A DNA stretch of 64,000 nt, taken from contig JAFUDT010000004.1 of assembly GCA_017464285.1 (NCBI GenBank), positions 248,001-312,000 of the forward strand. Direction: 5' to 3'. The notes beneath the pieces are model-generated. The model worked only from the letters and a program-made list of their open reading frames with translations, was not told the DNA's origin and did not search any database. Made by a program: the position numbers and the translations under genes. Within the stretch, counting starts at the first letter, position 1. Every line of letters begins with the position of its first letter. Below are positions 51,525 through 61,087 of the stretch, in pieces. Source of the stretch: Bacteroidales bacterium. GTDB lineage: Bacteria > Bacteroidota > Bacteroidia > Bacteroidales > UBA1402.

Positions 51525-52586
51525 TTATTCATAGTGACGGATGCGGACATCAATGCCGTCGCTACGGAGGGCGGCGGGCAGGCGACTGACGTCGGTCTGG
51601 CTGTAATGATAGGGAAACAGCACTTTGGGCCGGACGGTCCGGGCAGCCTTTTCTATTTGGCCGGCGGTCATGGTATAGGGCTGATTGCAGGGCAGAAAGG
51701 CGATATCGATGTCTTTGATCTCTTCCATCTCGGGGATGTCTTCCGTGTCTCCGGCGAAGTAGATTCTTAGGCCGTCGAGTGTTAGCACATAGCCGTTGTC
51801 CCGTCCCCGGGGATGAAACTGGGTGCGTCCCTCCGTGATGTTATAGGCAGGGACGGCCTCTACGGTAAGGTCGTCGGACAGGGTCAGACGGTCTCCGTTG
51901 ACCATGACTTGCCCGTGGCCCAGCTGGTCGGCACAGCGCCGATTGGTGACCAGGAGGGTCCTGTCGTCGGAAAGCGTGGCAAGGGCGGCCTGGTCGAAGT
52001 GATCGTGATGCTCGTGGGTGACGAATATGTAGTCCGATTTTGGAAATGCTGTATAATCGATGCTGCGCTCGCCGAGCCTGCCGACCGGATCGACCGTGAT
52101 TTCCCGGCCGTCAAAGACGATGCGGATACTGGCATGCATCAGCGCATAGATCCGGACTATTTTGCCGCCCGGGGTCCTGAAGACATCGATCTCGGTCGTG
52201 TCGGCGGTGACGGGCTGCCCTTGTTGTTGCCAGGCAACGATGCCGCCGGTCAGGTTGGTTACCTGGTAGCCTTCTTTTGCCAACTGTCCGGCAGCCTGGG
52301 CCGAGCGTCGTCCGCTCCGGCAATAGACGGCCACAGGACGCTCTTTGTCTATCCGGCCGGCAGCCTGTCTAAGAAAGCCGGCCTGCTGGATATCCAGGTT
52401 GATGGCTCCTTCGAGATGGCTCTCTGCGAATTCCTGGGCGGTGCGTACGTCTATGAGCTGGATGCCTGCCGAGTTGAGTAACCCGGAGAACTGTTCGGGA
52501 GCGGCATTTTCGTAAGTCTGTCCTCCGCAGGAGCCTGTCAGGCCCGCTCCCAGTGCCGTAAGCAACATCGAAAGTATTCTCTTCAT
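51525..52586 (-). CDS. Rhodanese / metallo-beta-lactamase fusion lipoprotein
   Basis: 353 residues from the ATG at 52586 (an ATG at 52595 is possible). The signal ends LTGSC (lipobox Cys20). Residues 30-125 are a rhodanese domain with active-site Cys89 in YCRSGRRSA. Residues 135-353 are a metallo-beta-lactamase fold of the UlaG-like type with HEHHDHFD (191-198), FAGDTEDIPEM and the late LFPYHY His. Related cytoplasmic rhodanese-MBL fusions act on persulfides (ETHE1 type, with the opposite domain order); here the order is rhodanese first and the protein is lipid-anchored. A TACCTTTG -7 box on the complement lies at 52608-52615. The substrate is unknown. Confidence 0.87.
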   Translation of the reverse strand: MKRILSMLLTALGAGLTGSCGGQTYENAAPEQFSGLLNSAGIQLIDVRTAQEFAESHLEGAINLDIQQAGFLRQAAGRIDKERPVAVYCRSGRRSAQAAGQLAKEGYQVTNLTGGIVAWQQQGQPVTADTTEIDVFRTPGGKIVRIYALMHASIRIVFDGREITVDPVGRLGERSIDYTAFPKSDYIFVTHEHHDHFDQAALATLSDDRTLLVTNRRCADQLGHGQVMVNGDRLTLSDDLTVEAVPAYNITEGRTQFHPRGRDNGYVLTLDGLRIYFAGDTEDIPEMEEIKDIDIAFLPCNQPYTMTAGQIEKAARTVRPKVLFPYHYSQTDVSRLPAALRSDGIDVRIRHYE

Positions 52587-52711
52587 CCTTGTCATCGTTA
52601 TTTGGGACAAAGGTAAGCTTTTTTATATGCTTTTGTTCGAAAATGGATGGTTGACACAGATTAATTTGTAATTTTGCACACCATTAGTATTAACCGAAAA
52701 CTCAGATTGAT

Positions 52712-53695
52712 ATGATTTCAGGGAATGTCCGTCCGGCCGATATGGAGCGTATTACGACACCGCAGCTGGCACAGAAGTTTATCGAAGAACAGATTGCCGC
52801 ACTCCGTGCGCAGATAGGAAACAAGAAAGTGTTGCTGGCCCTTTCGGGCGGTGTGGATTCGTCGGTGGTGGCAGCCCTGCTTATCAAAGCAGTGGGCAAG
52901 CAGCTGGTCTCGGTCCATGTCAATCATGGGTTGCTGCGCAAGGGTGAACCCGAACAAGTAGTCCGGGTGTTCCGCGATGAGTTGAACGCCAATCTGGTCT
53001 ATGTCGATGCTACCGACCGTTTCCTCGGCAAGCTGGCTGGTGTGGCCGATCCCGAACAGAAACGCAAAATCATCGGCGCCGAATTCATTCGTGTCTTCGA
53101 AGAAGAGGCCCGTAAGCTGGAAGGCATCAGTTTCCTGGCTCAGGGTACCATCTATCCCGACATTGTCGAGTCCGGCCCGGTCAAATCTCATCATAATGTG
53201 GGTGGCTTGCCTGAAGACCTGCAATTTGAACTGGTCGAGCCTATCAAATTGCTCTTCAAGGACGAGGTCCGCGTCGTAGGCAAGGCCTTGGGGTTGCCCG
53301 ACAACATGGTCTTCCGTCAGCCCTTCCCGGGCCCGGGCCTGGGCGTACGCTGCACGGGTGCCATTACCCGCGACCGGCTGGAGGCTCTCCGCGAGTCGGA
53401 TGCCATCCTGCGTGAAGAATTTGCCAAGAACGGCCTGGAAGGCAAGGTCTGGCAGTATTTTACCATTGTCCCGGATTACAAGTCAACAGGAGTCAAGGAC
53501 AACAAGCGCAGCTGGGACTGGCCTGTCATCATCCGTGCCGTTAACACCCGCGATGCCATGACGGCCACCATCGAAGAAATTCCCTATCAGCTGCTGCATC
53601 ACATCACGCAGCGTATCATCACCGAAGTCCCCGGTGTCAATCGCGTACTCTACGACCTGACGCCCAAGCCCACGGGTACGATTGAATGGGAGTAA
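52712..53695 (+). CDS. guaA: GMP synthase ATP-pyrophosphatase subunit (no amidotransferase domain)
   Basis: 327 residues, against about 510 for full-length GuaA. Residues 20-200 are the ATP-PPase domain with the P-loop [15 protein letters not shown] (SGGVDSS at 45-51) and [12 protein letters not shown]. The C-terminal dimerisation domain has [14 protein letters not shown] and ends with the canonical PTGTIEWE. The N-terminal class-I glutamine amidotransferase is missing, and the gene is preceded by a normal intergenic region, so this is not a simple truncation. It must use free ammonia or pair with a separate glutaminase subunit, as archaeal GuaAa/GuaAb do. It makes GMP from XMP. A TAATTTTG box at 52669-52676 is a likely -7 element. 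Confidence 0.93.
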   Translation: MISGNVRPADMERITTPQLAQKFIEEQIAALRAQIGNKKVLLALSGGVDSSVVAALLIKAVGKQLVSVHVNHGLLRKGEPEQVVRVFRDELNANLVYVDATDRFLGKLAGVADPEQKRKIIGAEFIRVFEEEARKLEGISFLAQGTIYPDIVESGPVKSHHNVGGLPEDLQFELVEPIKLLFKDEVRVVGKALGLPDNMVFRQPFPGPGLGVRCTGAITRDRLEALRESDAILREEFAKNGLEGKVWQYFTIVPDYKSTGVKDNKRSWDWPVIIRAVNTRDAMTATIEEIPYQLLHHITQRIITEVPGVNRVLYDLTPKPTGTIEWE

Positions 53696-53722
53696 TTTAA
53701 ATAGCTGGTCCCTAGTTGATTA

Positions 53723-53760
53723 AAAAGTCCGTCCTTGGATTCTCCAGGGAACGGACTTTT
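53723..53760 (+). terminator. Intrinsic terminator of guaA
   Basis: AAAAGTCCGT (53723-53732) pairs with ACGGACTTTT (53751-53760), with a further short CC/GG pairing in the loop, followed by a run of T. Confidence 0.88.
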
Positions 53761-53784
53761 TTTGTAATGGAATATTTTACGATT

Positions 53785-53817
53785 TGGGAACGGTTTCCCT
53801 TTAAATGGGAACGGTTT
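53785..53817 (+). promoter_or_regulatory. Direct-repeat operator upstream of the broken surface-protein gene
   Basis: TGGGAACGGTTT occurs at 53785-53796 and 53806-53817, exactly 21 bp apart (two helical turns). The first copy continues as GGGAACGGTTTCCC, an inverted repeat. A TACTTTCG at 53833-53840 is a plausible -7 element, which would put the second copy next to or over the -33 region. This is the layout of an activator site. Confidence 0.55.
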
Positions 53818-53882
53818 GTTTCGAATCAGTCATACTTTCGTTCCGGCTAAAAGACATACTTAATTACCTAAACCTTGAAGTG

Positions 53883-55425
53883 ATGAAAAGAAAGACAAAG
53901 ACATGGCTGTCGTTATGACAGTTTTTGCCGTGACCACGGCAATGGCACAACATGCCCCTGTGCCTGTTGAACCGGGATGCAGAGGCGGTCTGCCTGACTT
54001 GCCTCTCGTGGAGGAAGCGGCGCTCGGCCGTTTCGGCGATTTACTGTTGGACCGGGTGACGGAATATATCATCTTTTTCAACGGTACTAAATGGACTACT
54101 AAGGAGGTCTGGCTGAGTTTTTTCCATGGATACAGACTATCGTATCGTGCTGCACGGCGGTCCCATGGACGGTTTTGTCTCAAATGAGATCCACGCCAAG
54201 TATCTGGCGGGCAGCGGCCGGGTCGTATCGACATGGGTTTCGCAACCGGCCGCTTTTCTGGCTGTCGGTGACTCTGTCACGGCACAGCATGTGTCTTCGG
54301 AACGAGTGTGTCCATGGTATTGTCCAGCTGCCGATTACCGCTTCGCTGGCCTACATAGGGGGAGATGGCTTTATCTTGAATACTGAATACATTCTGCCGG
54401 ATCCTTCGAAGAATCTGGCTTTGGGAGAGCCCTGGGGCGGCGGAGAGGCTATTGAGCCTATTCCGAAAACAGCCTTGAGTGTGGAGGCTCCCGGTCAGTA
54501 CAAAGTGCGTATGCCTTTGGATGATTTCGACGGGAGCGACCTGTTTTATGTGGGCCATCAAGGGTACCGCCTGTCATTTGTTTATGATTTTGGCTATTGG
54601 GATGATGTTTTGCAGATATATGTACCTATGTATATCTACCGCGAGGCGCAGCTGATGAGCGAACGTTATAAGAAGCCTCTGAGACTGAACGCCACGTTTC
54701 AGGGACAAGCCTTCCCGGCAGAGATTGATCTCCTGAGAAGGAACATTGACGGGGTGCTGGAGGCTACGACGATTGCGACGGCAGATGATACGACCGAGGT
54801 CTTTGTCTTTGCCGACTCCTGCTATCTGAAGGTCCGTCCGGCAGACCGGACGGCAGAAACCTATTATCCGGGAACACTGCTCTGGAGCGAGGCACTCCCT
54901 GTAGTGCCCGGTTTTGACACGGCTTCATGGACTCCGCTTTTTTTCTCCGTCGCAGCATTGCCGCTCCTGTCCCCGACTGTCGGGATTGGGGTCATAGAGG
55001 GCAAGGTGGATCTGAGCGCGGAAGTGTCAACCAAACCCTTCGGACCGTACAGAACAGCCCGGTCGGCTGGACCCTATACGCTTTATCTGAAAGAAACAGG
55101 CGGGCAGATCATAGCTCAGGCGGTCACGGATGCCGGAGGGTATTATCGTTTTGAGCAACTTCCCTTCGGCAACTACCAAATCCTGCTTAATTGTGAAGGC
55201 TATACGCAGGCTTCGGTTCACGAGGTGAGGTTGACGGCTGAGCAGCCGACTGTCAGCGGTAAGAATTATGTCCTGTTCGAAGGCCGGGCGGTCGCTACGG
55301 CCATCGATATTGTCACTGCCGGACGGACAGGGGAAACATGGTTTGATCTGCAGGGTCGCCCGCAACTTGAAACGCGTCGGCCGGGAATCTACCTTGACAG
55401 TCGTGAAAAAGTGCTGATCAAATAA
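53883..55425 (+). pseudogene. Secreted surface protein gene broken by three frameshifts
   Basis: The ATG at 53883 gives MKRKTKTWLSL then a stop; the signal peptide continues in another frame (VMTVFAVTTAMAQ). That frame runs to about 54120, where reading moves again at a run of six T (54118-54123) into MDTDYRIVLHGGPMDGF. Near 54305 it shifts a third time into the long frame to 55425. The reconstructed protein is about 500 residues with a signal peptide, a beta-rich middle, a carboxypeptidase-regulatory/Cna-B-like domain (AVTDAGGYYRFEQLPFGNYQILLNCEGY) and a short surface-sorting-like end (WFDLQGRP...PGIYLDSREKVLIK). Function unknown. Either a decaying gene or sequencing or assembly errors. Confidence 0.75.
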
Positions 55426-55517
55426 GGCAGGCTTTCCGAGATTCTTTCAGAGAAAAACGGTATATTTGCCGGACAGCGGCTGCCCTTTTCTGCGGCAGCC
55501 GTCTTTGTAGGACTGCG

Positions 55518-57038
55518 ATGAGTGCTGTCTCTGTGGAAACATCTGAAAGAACTTATATTGCCATCGACCTGAAGTCGTTCTATGCTTCGGTGGAATGCGT
55601 GGCCAGAGGTTTGGACCCTCTGACCGCCAATCTGGTCGTGGCCGATGAAAGCCGCACCGAGAAAACCATCTGCCTGGCAGTCTCTCCCTCGCTGAAGGCC
55701 TATGGCATCGGCGGGAGGGCGCGGCTTTTCGAGGTTGTGCAGCGTATAAGGGAGGTGAATCAGCAGCGCCTGGCAGCTCTCCGTCATCCGTTCAACGGCA
55801 AATCCTATATGGCACCGGAACTGCAAGCCCATCCCGACTGGGAGGTGACTTATCTGGCGGCCCCTCCGCGCATGGCCCATTACATGGAGGTGAGCACCCG
55901 TATCTATGAGATTTATCTGAAATACATTGCTCCGGAGGATATCCATGTCTATAGCATCGACGAGGTCTTCATGGATGTGACCGACTATCTGGCGACCTAT
56001 CGGAAGACCGCTCATGAGCTGGCCATGACCATGATACGTGAGGTGCTGGCCCAGACGGGCATTACGGCAACGGCAGGGATCGGCACCAACCTGTATCTGT
56101 GCAAAGTGGCCATGGACATCGTGGCCAAGCACATGCCGCCCGACCAGGACGGTGTGCGTATCGGAGAACTTGACGAGATGACTTACCGGCAGCAACTATG
56201 GGATCATCGCCCCCTGACCGATTTCTGGCGTGTCGGCCGTGGCATTGCCGACAAACTGGCCCTTTACGGTATGGATACCATGGGGGCTGTAGCCCGTCAG
56301 TCGGTTCGCGGAGAAGAACTGCTATACAAACTCTTCGGGGTGAACGCCGAACTGCTCATCGACCATGCCTGGGGTTGGGAACCTTGCACTATTGCCCAGG
56401 TGAAGGCATACAAGCCGGTGAACAATTCCTTCAGCAGCGGGCAGGTGCTCTCTTCGCCCTATGACTGGAAAAAGGCTCGCGTGGTAGTGCAGGAAATGGC
56501 CGACGGGGCTGCCCTGGATCTGGTGGCCAAGAGGCTGGTGACCGACCAGTTGGTGCTTACTGTCTGCTACGATACCGAAAATCTGACCAATCCGCTTATC
56601 CGCGCCAAATACCAAGGGCCTGTCACCCGCGACTACTATGGCCGCCAGGTGCCTAAGCACGCTCATGGAACAGCCAGCCTGGAACGACAGACTTCCTCTT
56701 CATCCCTGATCATCGAAGCGGTCATGGCGCTGTACGACCGCATTGTCAATCCCGATCTGCTGGTCCGTCGGATATATCTGGGCACCAACCATGTGCAGAG
56801 CGAGTCGGCCGTGAGGGACAAGTCGCCTGAGCAACTTGATTTCTTTACAGACTACGAACAACTGGAAAGGAAACGGCAGCAGGAGCAGGCCGCCCTTGAC
56901 AAGGAACGTCGCCTGCAGGAATCCCGCTTGGCCATCAAACGGCGTTTCGGCAAGAATGCCTTGCTCAAAGGCTTGAATTTCAAAGAGGGGGCAACCGCTA
57001 AAGACCGGAATGCCCAGATAGGAGGACATAAGGCATGA
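55518..57038 (+). CDS. Y-family DNA polymerase (UvrX/DinB-like)
   Basis: 506 residues. The palm motifs are intact: AIDLKSFYASVECVARG (Asp17) and YSIDEVFMDVT (D148, E149). It also has the finger segment TICLAVSPSLKAYGI, the HhH region and the little finger. The long insertion after residue 80 (LRHPFNGKSYMAPELQAHPDWEVTYLAAPPRMAHYME) and the tail (DFFTDYEQLERKRQQEQ) match the Firmicutes UvrX/YqjW subgroup, not typical Bacteroidota DinB. It performs error-prone translesion synthesis. It overlaps the YolD-like gene by four bases. The pair is common on mobile elements, so horizontal transfer is likely. Confidence 0.93.
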   Translation: MSAVSVETSERTYIAIDLKSFYASVECVARGLDPLTANLVVADESRTEKTICLAVSPSLKAYGIGGRARLFEVVQRIREVNQQRLAALRHPFNGKSYMAPELQAHPDWEVTYLAAPPRMAHYMEVSTRIYEIYLKYIAPEDIHVYSIDEVFMDVTDYLATYRKTAHELAMTMIREVLAQTGITATAGIGTNLYLCKVAMDIVAKHMPPDQDGVRIGELDEMTYRQQLWDHRPLTDFWRVGRGIADKLALYGMDTMGAVARQSVRGEELLYKLFGVNAELLIDHAWGWEPCTIAQVKAYKPVNNSFSSGQVLSSPYDWKKARVVVQEMADGAALDLVAKRLVTDQLVLTVCYDTENLTNPLIRAKYQGPVTRDYYGRQVPKHAHGTASLERQTSSSSLIIEAVMALYDRIVNPDLLVRRIYLGTNHVQSESAVRDKSPEQLDFFTDYEQLERKRQQEQAALDKERRLQESRLAIKRRFGKNALLKGLNFKEGATAKDRNAQIGGHKA

Positions 57039-57478
57039 CAGACGACTATTCGGACATCATTTCCCTGCCGCACCATCGTTCGCTCAACCATCCGCCGATG
57101 CCTGTGGAGAATCGCGCCGCCCAGTTCGCCCCCTTTGCCGCTCTGACGGGTTTCGGTGCGGCCATCCACGAAACCGCCCGGCTGACGGAATGCCGTATTG
57201 AACTGGATGAATACGGCCACGACCGGCTTAACCGCCAGATGGCTCTGCTACGCGAGCTGTTGCCGCAGCAGCCGGTTGTCACGCTGCTATATTTCCGTCC
57301 TGACAGTCGTAAGCAGGGAGGAACGTATGTTTCTGCGAGCGGACACCTGAAGCGGATTGACGATTACGGGCAGAGACTGGTTCTGACCGACGGACGAACC
57401 GTTGACTTCGATTTCCTGGCGGACATCGATATTCCGGCAGCTGCATCCTTCTGTCAGGATGACGGACAGGGAAAATGA
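57035..57478 (+). CDS. YolD-like protein
   Basis: 147 residues. It starts at an ATGA overlap with the polymerase stop. The N-terminus DYSDIISLPHHRSLNHPPMPVENRAAQFAPFAALTGF matches YolD-like proteins found beside Y-family polymerases in Firmicutes. The C-terminal half (TLLYFRPDSRKQGGTYVSASGHLKRID) is an SH3-like beta region. YolD is thought to be an accessory or control factor of the partner polymerase; the mechanism is not established. Confidence 0.9.
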   Translation: MTDDYSDIISLPHHRSLNHPPMPVENRAAQFAPFAALTGFGAAIHETARLTECRIELDEYGHDRLNRQMALLRELLPQQPVVTLLYFRPDSRKQGGTYVSASGHLKRIDDYGQRLVLTDGRTVDFDFLADIDIPAAASFCQDDGQGK

Positions 57479-57502
57479 CTGCCGACGAATTATTTTGTAA
57501 AA

Positions 57503-57534
57503 TTTGATTAGTCAGATTTAGTTGTTTATTTTTG
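57503..57534 (+). promoter_or_regulatory. Bacteroidota-type promoter of the gtrA operon
   Basis: TTTG (57503-57506), 20 bp, TATTTTTG (57527-57534). The expected start is near 57541, which fixes the GtrA start at ATG 57556; the in-frame TTG at 57532 lies inside the -7 box and cannot be the start. Confidence 0.82.
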
Positions 57535-57555
57535 TCCGACAGATTGTTTGACAGT

Positions 57556-57966
57556 ATGATATCTGCCTTTTATCATCGCAACAAGACTTTGGTTGTCCAG
57601 TTGCTGCGCTACTCAGTGGTGGGCGGTGTGGCCTTTCTGGTAGATTACGGTTCACTGTGGCTGCTGACCGAGGCGGTCGGCCTGCATCATCTGGTGTCGG
57701 CGGCCATCGCCTTCATTTTGGGACTTATATGCAACTATGTCATCAGTACGGCCTGGGTCTTTGGCGAAAGCAAGGTCAATAACCGCCTGGTGGAATTTAC
57801 CGTCTTTTCCATTATCGGGGTTGTCGGACTTGGATTTAACGAGTTGATTATCTATTTTTTCACAGATGTCTGCGGGTTGCACTATATGTTGAGCAAGATT
57901 ATCTCCACGGTGATCATTTTCTTCTGGAACTTCTTTGCCCGCAGATTCATTCTTTTCAAATCCTGA
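57556..57966 (+). CDS. GtrA-family membrane protein
   Basis: 136 residues with four membrane helices and the GtrA signature [34 protein letters not shown] and a terminal [14 protein letters not shown]. GtrA-type proteins are thought to flip polyprenyl-phosphate sugars across the inner membrane. First gene of a three-gene operon with an FAD-dependent oxidoreductase and a GT39/ArnT-like transferase, a context that suggests surface-glycan decoration. Confidence 0.9.
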   Translation: MISAFYHRNKTLVVQLLRYSVVGGVAFLVDYGSLWLLTEAVGLHHLVSAAIAFILGLICNYVISTAWVFGESKVNNRLVEFTVFSIIGVVGLGFNELIIYFFTDVCGLHYMLSKIISTVIIFFWNFFARRFILFKS

Positions 57967-57970
57967 CGAT

Positions 57971-59530
57971 ATGAAGACAGCCATTATTGCCGGGGCCGGT
58001 CCGGCCGGTCTGACAGCGGCCCTTGAACTGCTCAGGCAGACGGATATTCATCCCGTCATCTTTGAGGAAACAGAACGCATCGGCGGAATCTCTGCTACGG
58101 TGCAGTATAAAGGGAACCGCATGGATATCGGCGGTCACCGCTTCTTTTCCAAGAACGACGAGGTAATGCGTTGGTGGCAGGAAATGATGCCTCTGCAGGG
58201 GGCTCCTTCCCTTGACGACATCCTGCTCAACCGCTCCCTGCCTCTCAAGGAAGGCGGCCCCAATCCGCAGCAGGACGACCGGGTGATGCTTTTGCGCGAC
58301 CGTGTGTCGCGGATATTCTTCCTGCGTCATTTTTTTGACTATCCTATCTCGGTCAAATGGGCCACTTTTGCCGGTATGGGGCTGTGGCGGACTGTCAAGG
58401 CTGTCTGCGGATATCTGTGGGCTGCCCTGTTTCCCAAGCCGGAGACATCCCTGGAGAATTTCTATATCAACCGTTTCGGCAGGCCGCTCTATGAAATGTT
58501 TTTCGAAGACTATACGGAAAAGGTCTGGGGCGTTCATCCGAGCAAAATCGGTGCTGACTGGGGCTCGCAGCGGGTCAAGGGACTGTCGGTTCTTGCCCTT
58601 CTGAAAGATGTGCTGACGCGCCCCTTCCGTCGTCGCGACATCGACCAGAAAAAGGTGGAGACCTCCCTTATAGAGCAGTTTATCTATCCGAAATTCGGCC
58701 CCGGTCAGCTGTGGGAGACCGTGGCCGATGAGATACGCCGTCTGGGCGGTGAAATCCATACCGGCTGCAAGGTGACGGGTGTCTGTGTGTCAGACGGCCT
58801 GGTGGAAGCTGTCGAAGTACAGACACCGGAAGGCCTGAAGTCTTATCCTTGCGACCTTTTCTTCTCGACTATGCCGCTCAAGGACCTGATCGGCTCCCTG
58901 CGCAAGGTAGAGGTGCCCCGGCAGGTGGCCCGGGTGGCCGAGAACCTTCCCTACCGTGATTTTATCACCGTCGGGTTGCTCGTGCGCCGTCTGAAGATTC
59001 AGAATACGACCAAGACTCCTACCTTCGACGACCGGGTGCCCGACACCTGGATCTACGTGCAGGAGCGGGATGTCAAGGTGGGCCGGTTGCAGATATTCAA
59101 CAATTGGTCTCCCTATATGGTGGCCGATTACGAGCACACCATGTTTGTCGGCATGGAGTATTTCTGTGACGAGGGCGATGCACTCTGGACTATGGACAGG
59201 GAAGCTTTTATCAAGATGGCTGTTGACGAACTGGTCAAGATCCAGGTGACCGACCGGGAAGATGTACTGGATGCCACCCAGGTGAAGATACGCAAAGCGT
59301 ATCCCGCTTACTTCGGCACATATTATGAGTTGCCGATGGTGCGCGAGTTCCTCGACAAAATCGACAATCTCTACTGTCTGGGCCGTAACGGACAGCATCG
59401 CTACAACAATATGGACCATTCCATGCTGACGGCCATGGAAGCTGTACGCAATATCCGCGACGGTCGCAGTGACAAAGACAATATATGGAGTGTCAATACA
59501 GAAGAATCCTATCATGAAAGTAAACAGTAA
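57971..59530 (+). CDS. FAD-dependent oxidoreductase (UDP-galactopyranose mutase-like/amine-oxidase superfamily)
   Basis: 519 residues from the ATG at 57971, 4 bp after the gtrA stop. The N-terminal FAD loop is [38 protein letters not shown] and [21 protein letters not shown] are shared by the COG1232/Glf-like proteins found beside GtrA and lipid-sugar transferases. The C-terminus has [17 protein letters not shown]. It probably isomerises or oxidises a lipid- or nucleotide-linked sugar; the substrate is unknown. It overlaps the next gene by 17 bases. Confidence 0.86.
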   Translation: MKTAIIAGAGPAGLTAALELLRQTDIHPVIFEETERIGGISATVQYKGNRMDIGGHRFFSKNDEVMRWWQEMMPLQGAPSLDDILLNRSLPLKEGGPNPQQDDRVMLLRDRVSRIFFLRHFFDYPISVKWATFAGMGLWRTVKAVCGYLWAALFPKPETSLENFYINRFGRPLYEMFFEDYTEKVWGVHPSKIGADWGSQRVKGLSVLALLKDVLTRPFRRRDIDQKKVETSLIEQFIYPKFGPGQLWETVADEIRRLGGEIHTGCKVTGVCVSDGLVEAVEVQTPEGLKSYPCDLFFSTMPLKDLIGSLRKVEVPRQVARVAENLPYRDFITVGLLVRRLKIQNTTKTPTFDDRVPDTWIYVQERDVKVGRLQIFNNWSPYMVADYEHTMFVGMEYFCDEGDALWTMDREAFIKMAVDELVKIQVTDREDVLDATQVKIRKAYPAYFGTYYELPMVREFLDKIDNLYCLGRNGQHRYNNMDHSMLTAMEAVRNIRDGRSDKDNIWSVNTEESYHESKQ

Positions 59531-61082
59531 TATCCTGCGCTGGGTGCACCTGGCATTGATTGTAGTGGTGTTCGTCATCTCGTTCCGCTATATTTTCACC
59601 GAGAAACTGGATTTGAACGGCGATAATGCAGCCTATATCGAACTGGCCCGCAACCTGGCCCACGGCCACGGCTTTACCAATGAGACCTTGGACGGTGCAT
59701 GGCATCCGCATTCACATTTCCCCGTGGGCTACCCCTTTATCCTCTCCCTGCTGGTATTCTGCGGGCTGGACAACCTGATAGCCTTTAAAGTGCTCAACGG
59801 CCTTTTCCTGTTGGGGGGAGCCGTCCTGTTTTATTTCCTTGTCAGCCGCCATACCAAGAATGTCCATCTGGCCTTGGTCTGCGCCTTGCTGACAGTGGTT
59901 TCGCCCCATGTGCTCAAATTCGCCACCATGGCCATGTCGGAAATGAGCTTCCTGTTTTTCATGATCCTGACCATGTGGGCTCTGTCGCGCTCGGGAGATG
60001 AAAAGAGACCCTTTGGCCCCTGTTTTGTCGTAGCGGCCTTGGGGGCGGCCGCCTGTTATTATCTCAGAGCTGTGGGGGCGGCCGTGCTTTTTGCCAACTT
60101 GGTTTTTTATCTTTTTCGCCGTGAATGGAAACGGGCAGCAGTGGGCACCGGCATCTCAGTGGTTGCCATACTGCCCTGGATGATACGCAACCGACTGGCA
60201 GGCGTCTCTCGTGACTATCTGATGCCGATTCTGGCCAAGAATCCCTGGCGCCCGGAAGAAGGCAATATTGCCTCGGTGAGCGAGTTTTTCCAGAAAATCT
60301 GGACCAACCTGGATGAGACTGCCCTGAGCGGATACCGCCATATCCTGTTCCCCGGCTGGCAGGGTTATGGCAATGGGCCTTCCTCCACCTGGACTCTGGT
60401 GCTGGGGGCTGTCATTCTGCTGGTGGTTCTCTATGGCCTGTGGAATACGGGTAAGATGCGCCTGGCTATCGAAGCGCTGTTCATTGCCAACATCGGATTC
60501 CTGCTGCTGTGGAACGGCGGTAACGGGGTGCGTTATGTGACTCCTTTTATTCCTTTCCTTTTCCTGGGATTCTGGAATGGCGTGTACAGCCTTCTGAGAC
60601 GGCTCTTACAACGCAAATGGAATCTGGATGCCAGGCAGTGGGTGGTGTATCTGATATTGCTGATACTGCCCTCTTTCAAACCTGCCCTGGCAGAGATGCA
60701 TCAGGCAGCCAGTCAGCCGCTGCCCGGGGCTTACGCCAATTACTATCGTATTGCCGAAGAAGTGAACAAACAGTCCAAAGCCGATCATAAATATGTGGTT
60801 TGCTGCCGTAAGCCGGAACTCTTCAAATACTATGCTCCCAACACCCTGACCACGACTTACGCCCGTACCAAGGACAGTGAGAAGCTTGTGCGGGGACTCT
60901 TGCAGAACAAGGTGGATTTCGTTGTGCTCGAGCAGTTGGGCTATAGCTCGACCCCCTTGTATCTGTATCCGGCCATCATGCAGTATCCTGAGCTTTTTCC
61001 GGTCGTCTGGCAGCTGAAAAATCCGGATACTTATCTCTTGCGCTTCGATCGTGAGAAGGCGGCAGCCATGTTGGGGGAATAG
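59514..61082 (+). CDS. ArnT/PMT-like (GT39/GT83) integral-membrane glycosyltransferase
   Basis: 522 residues from the ATG at 59514. The first external loop contains [21 protein letters not shown], which has the catalytic acidic residues of the GT-C fold, and [13 protein letters not shown]. Ten to twelve membrane segments follow, and a soluble C-terminal domain (about 400-522) may be periplasmic. Such enzymes move a sugar from a polyprenyl-phosphate donor to lipid A, protein or glycan in the periplasm. The GtrA protein would supply the flipped donor. Confidence 0.85.
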   Translation: MKVNSNILRWVHLALIVVVFVISFRYIFTEKLDLNGDNAAYIELARNLAHGHGFTNETLDGAWHPHSHFPVGYPFILSLLVFCGLDNLIAFKVLNGLFLLGGAVLFYFLVSRHTKNVHLALVCALLTVVSPHVLKFATMAMSEMSFLFFMILTMWALSRSGDEKRPFGPCFVVAALGAAACYYLRAVGAAVLFANLVFYLFRREWKRAAVGTGISVVAILPWMIRNRLAGVSRDYLMPILAKNPWRPEEGNIASVSEFFQKIWTNLDETALSGYRHILFPGWQGYGNGPSSTWTLVLGAVILLVVLYGLWNTGKMRLAIEALFIANIGFLLLWNGGNGVRYVTPFIPFLFLGFWNGVYSLLRRLLQRKWNLDARQWVVYLILLILPSFKPALAEMHQAASQPLPGAYANYYRIAEEVNKQSKADHKYVVCCRKPELFKYYAPNTLTTTYARTKDSEKLVRGLLQNKVDFVVLEQLGYSSTPLYLYPAIMQYPELFPVVWQLKNPDTYLLRFDREKAAAMLGE

Positions 61083-61087
61083 CCGCC

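Noticed and set aside
57532-57555. Upstream TTG start for the GtrA gene
   Set aside because: The TTG falls inside the TATTTTTG -7 box. Transcription should begin after it, and the ATG at 57556 gives the normal N-terminus.
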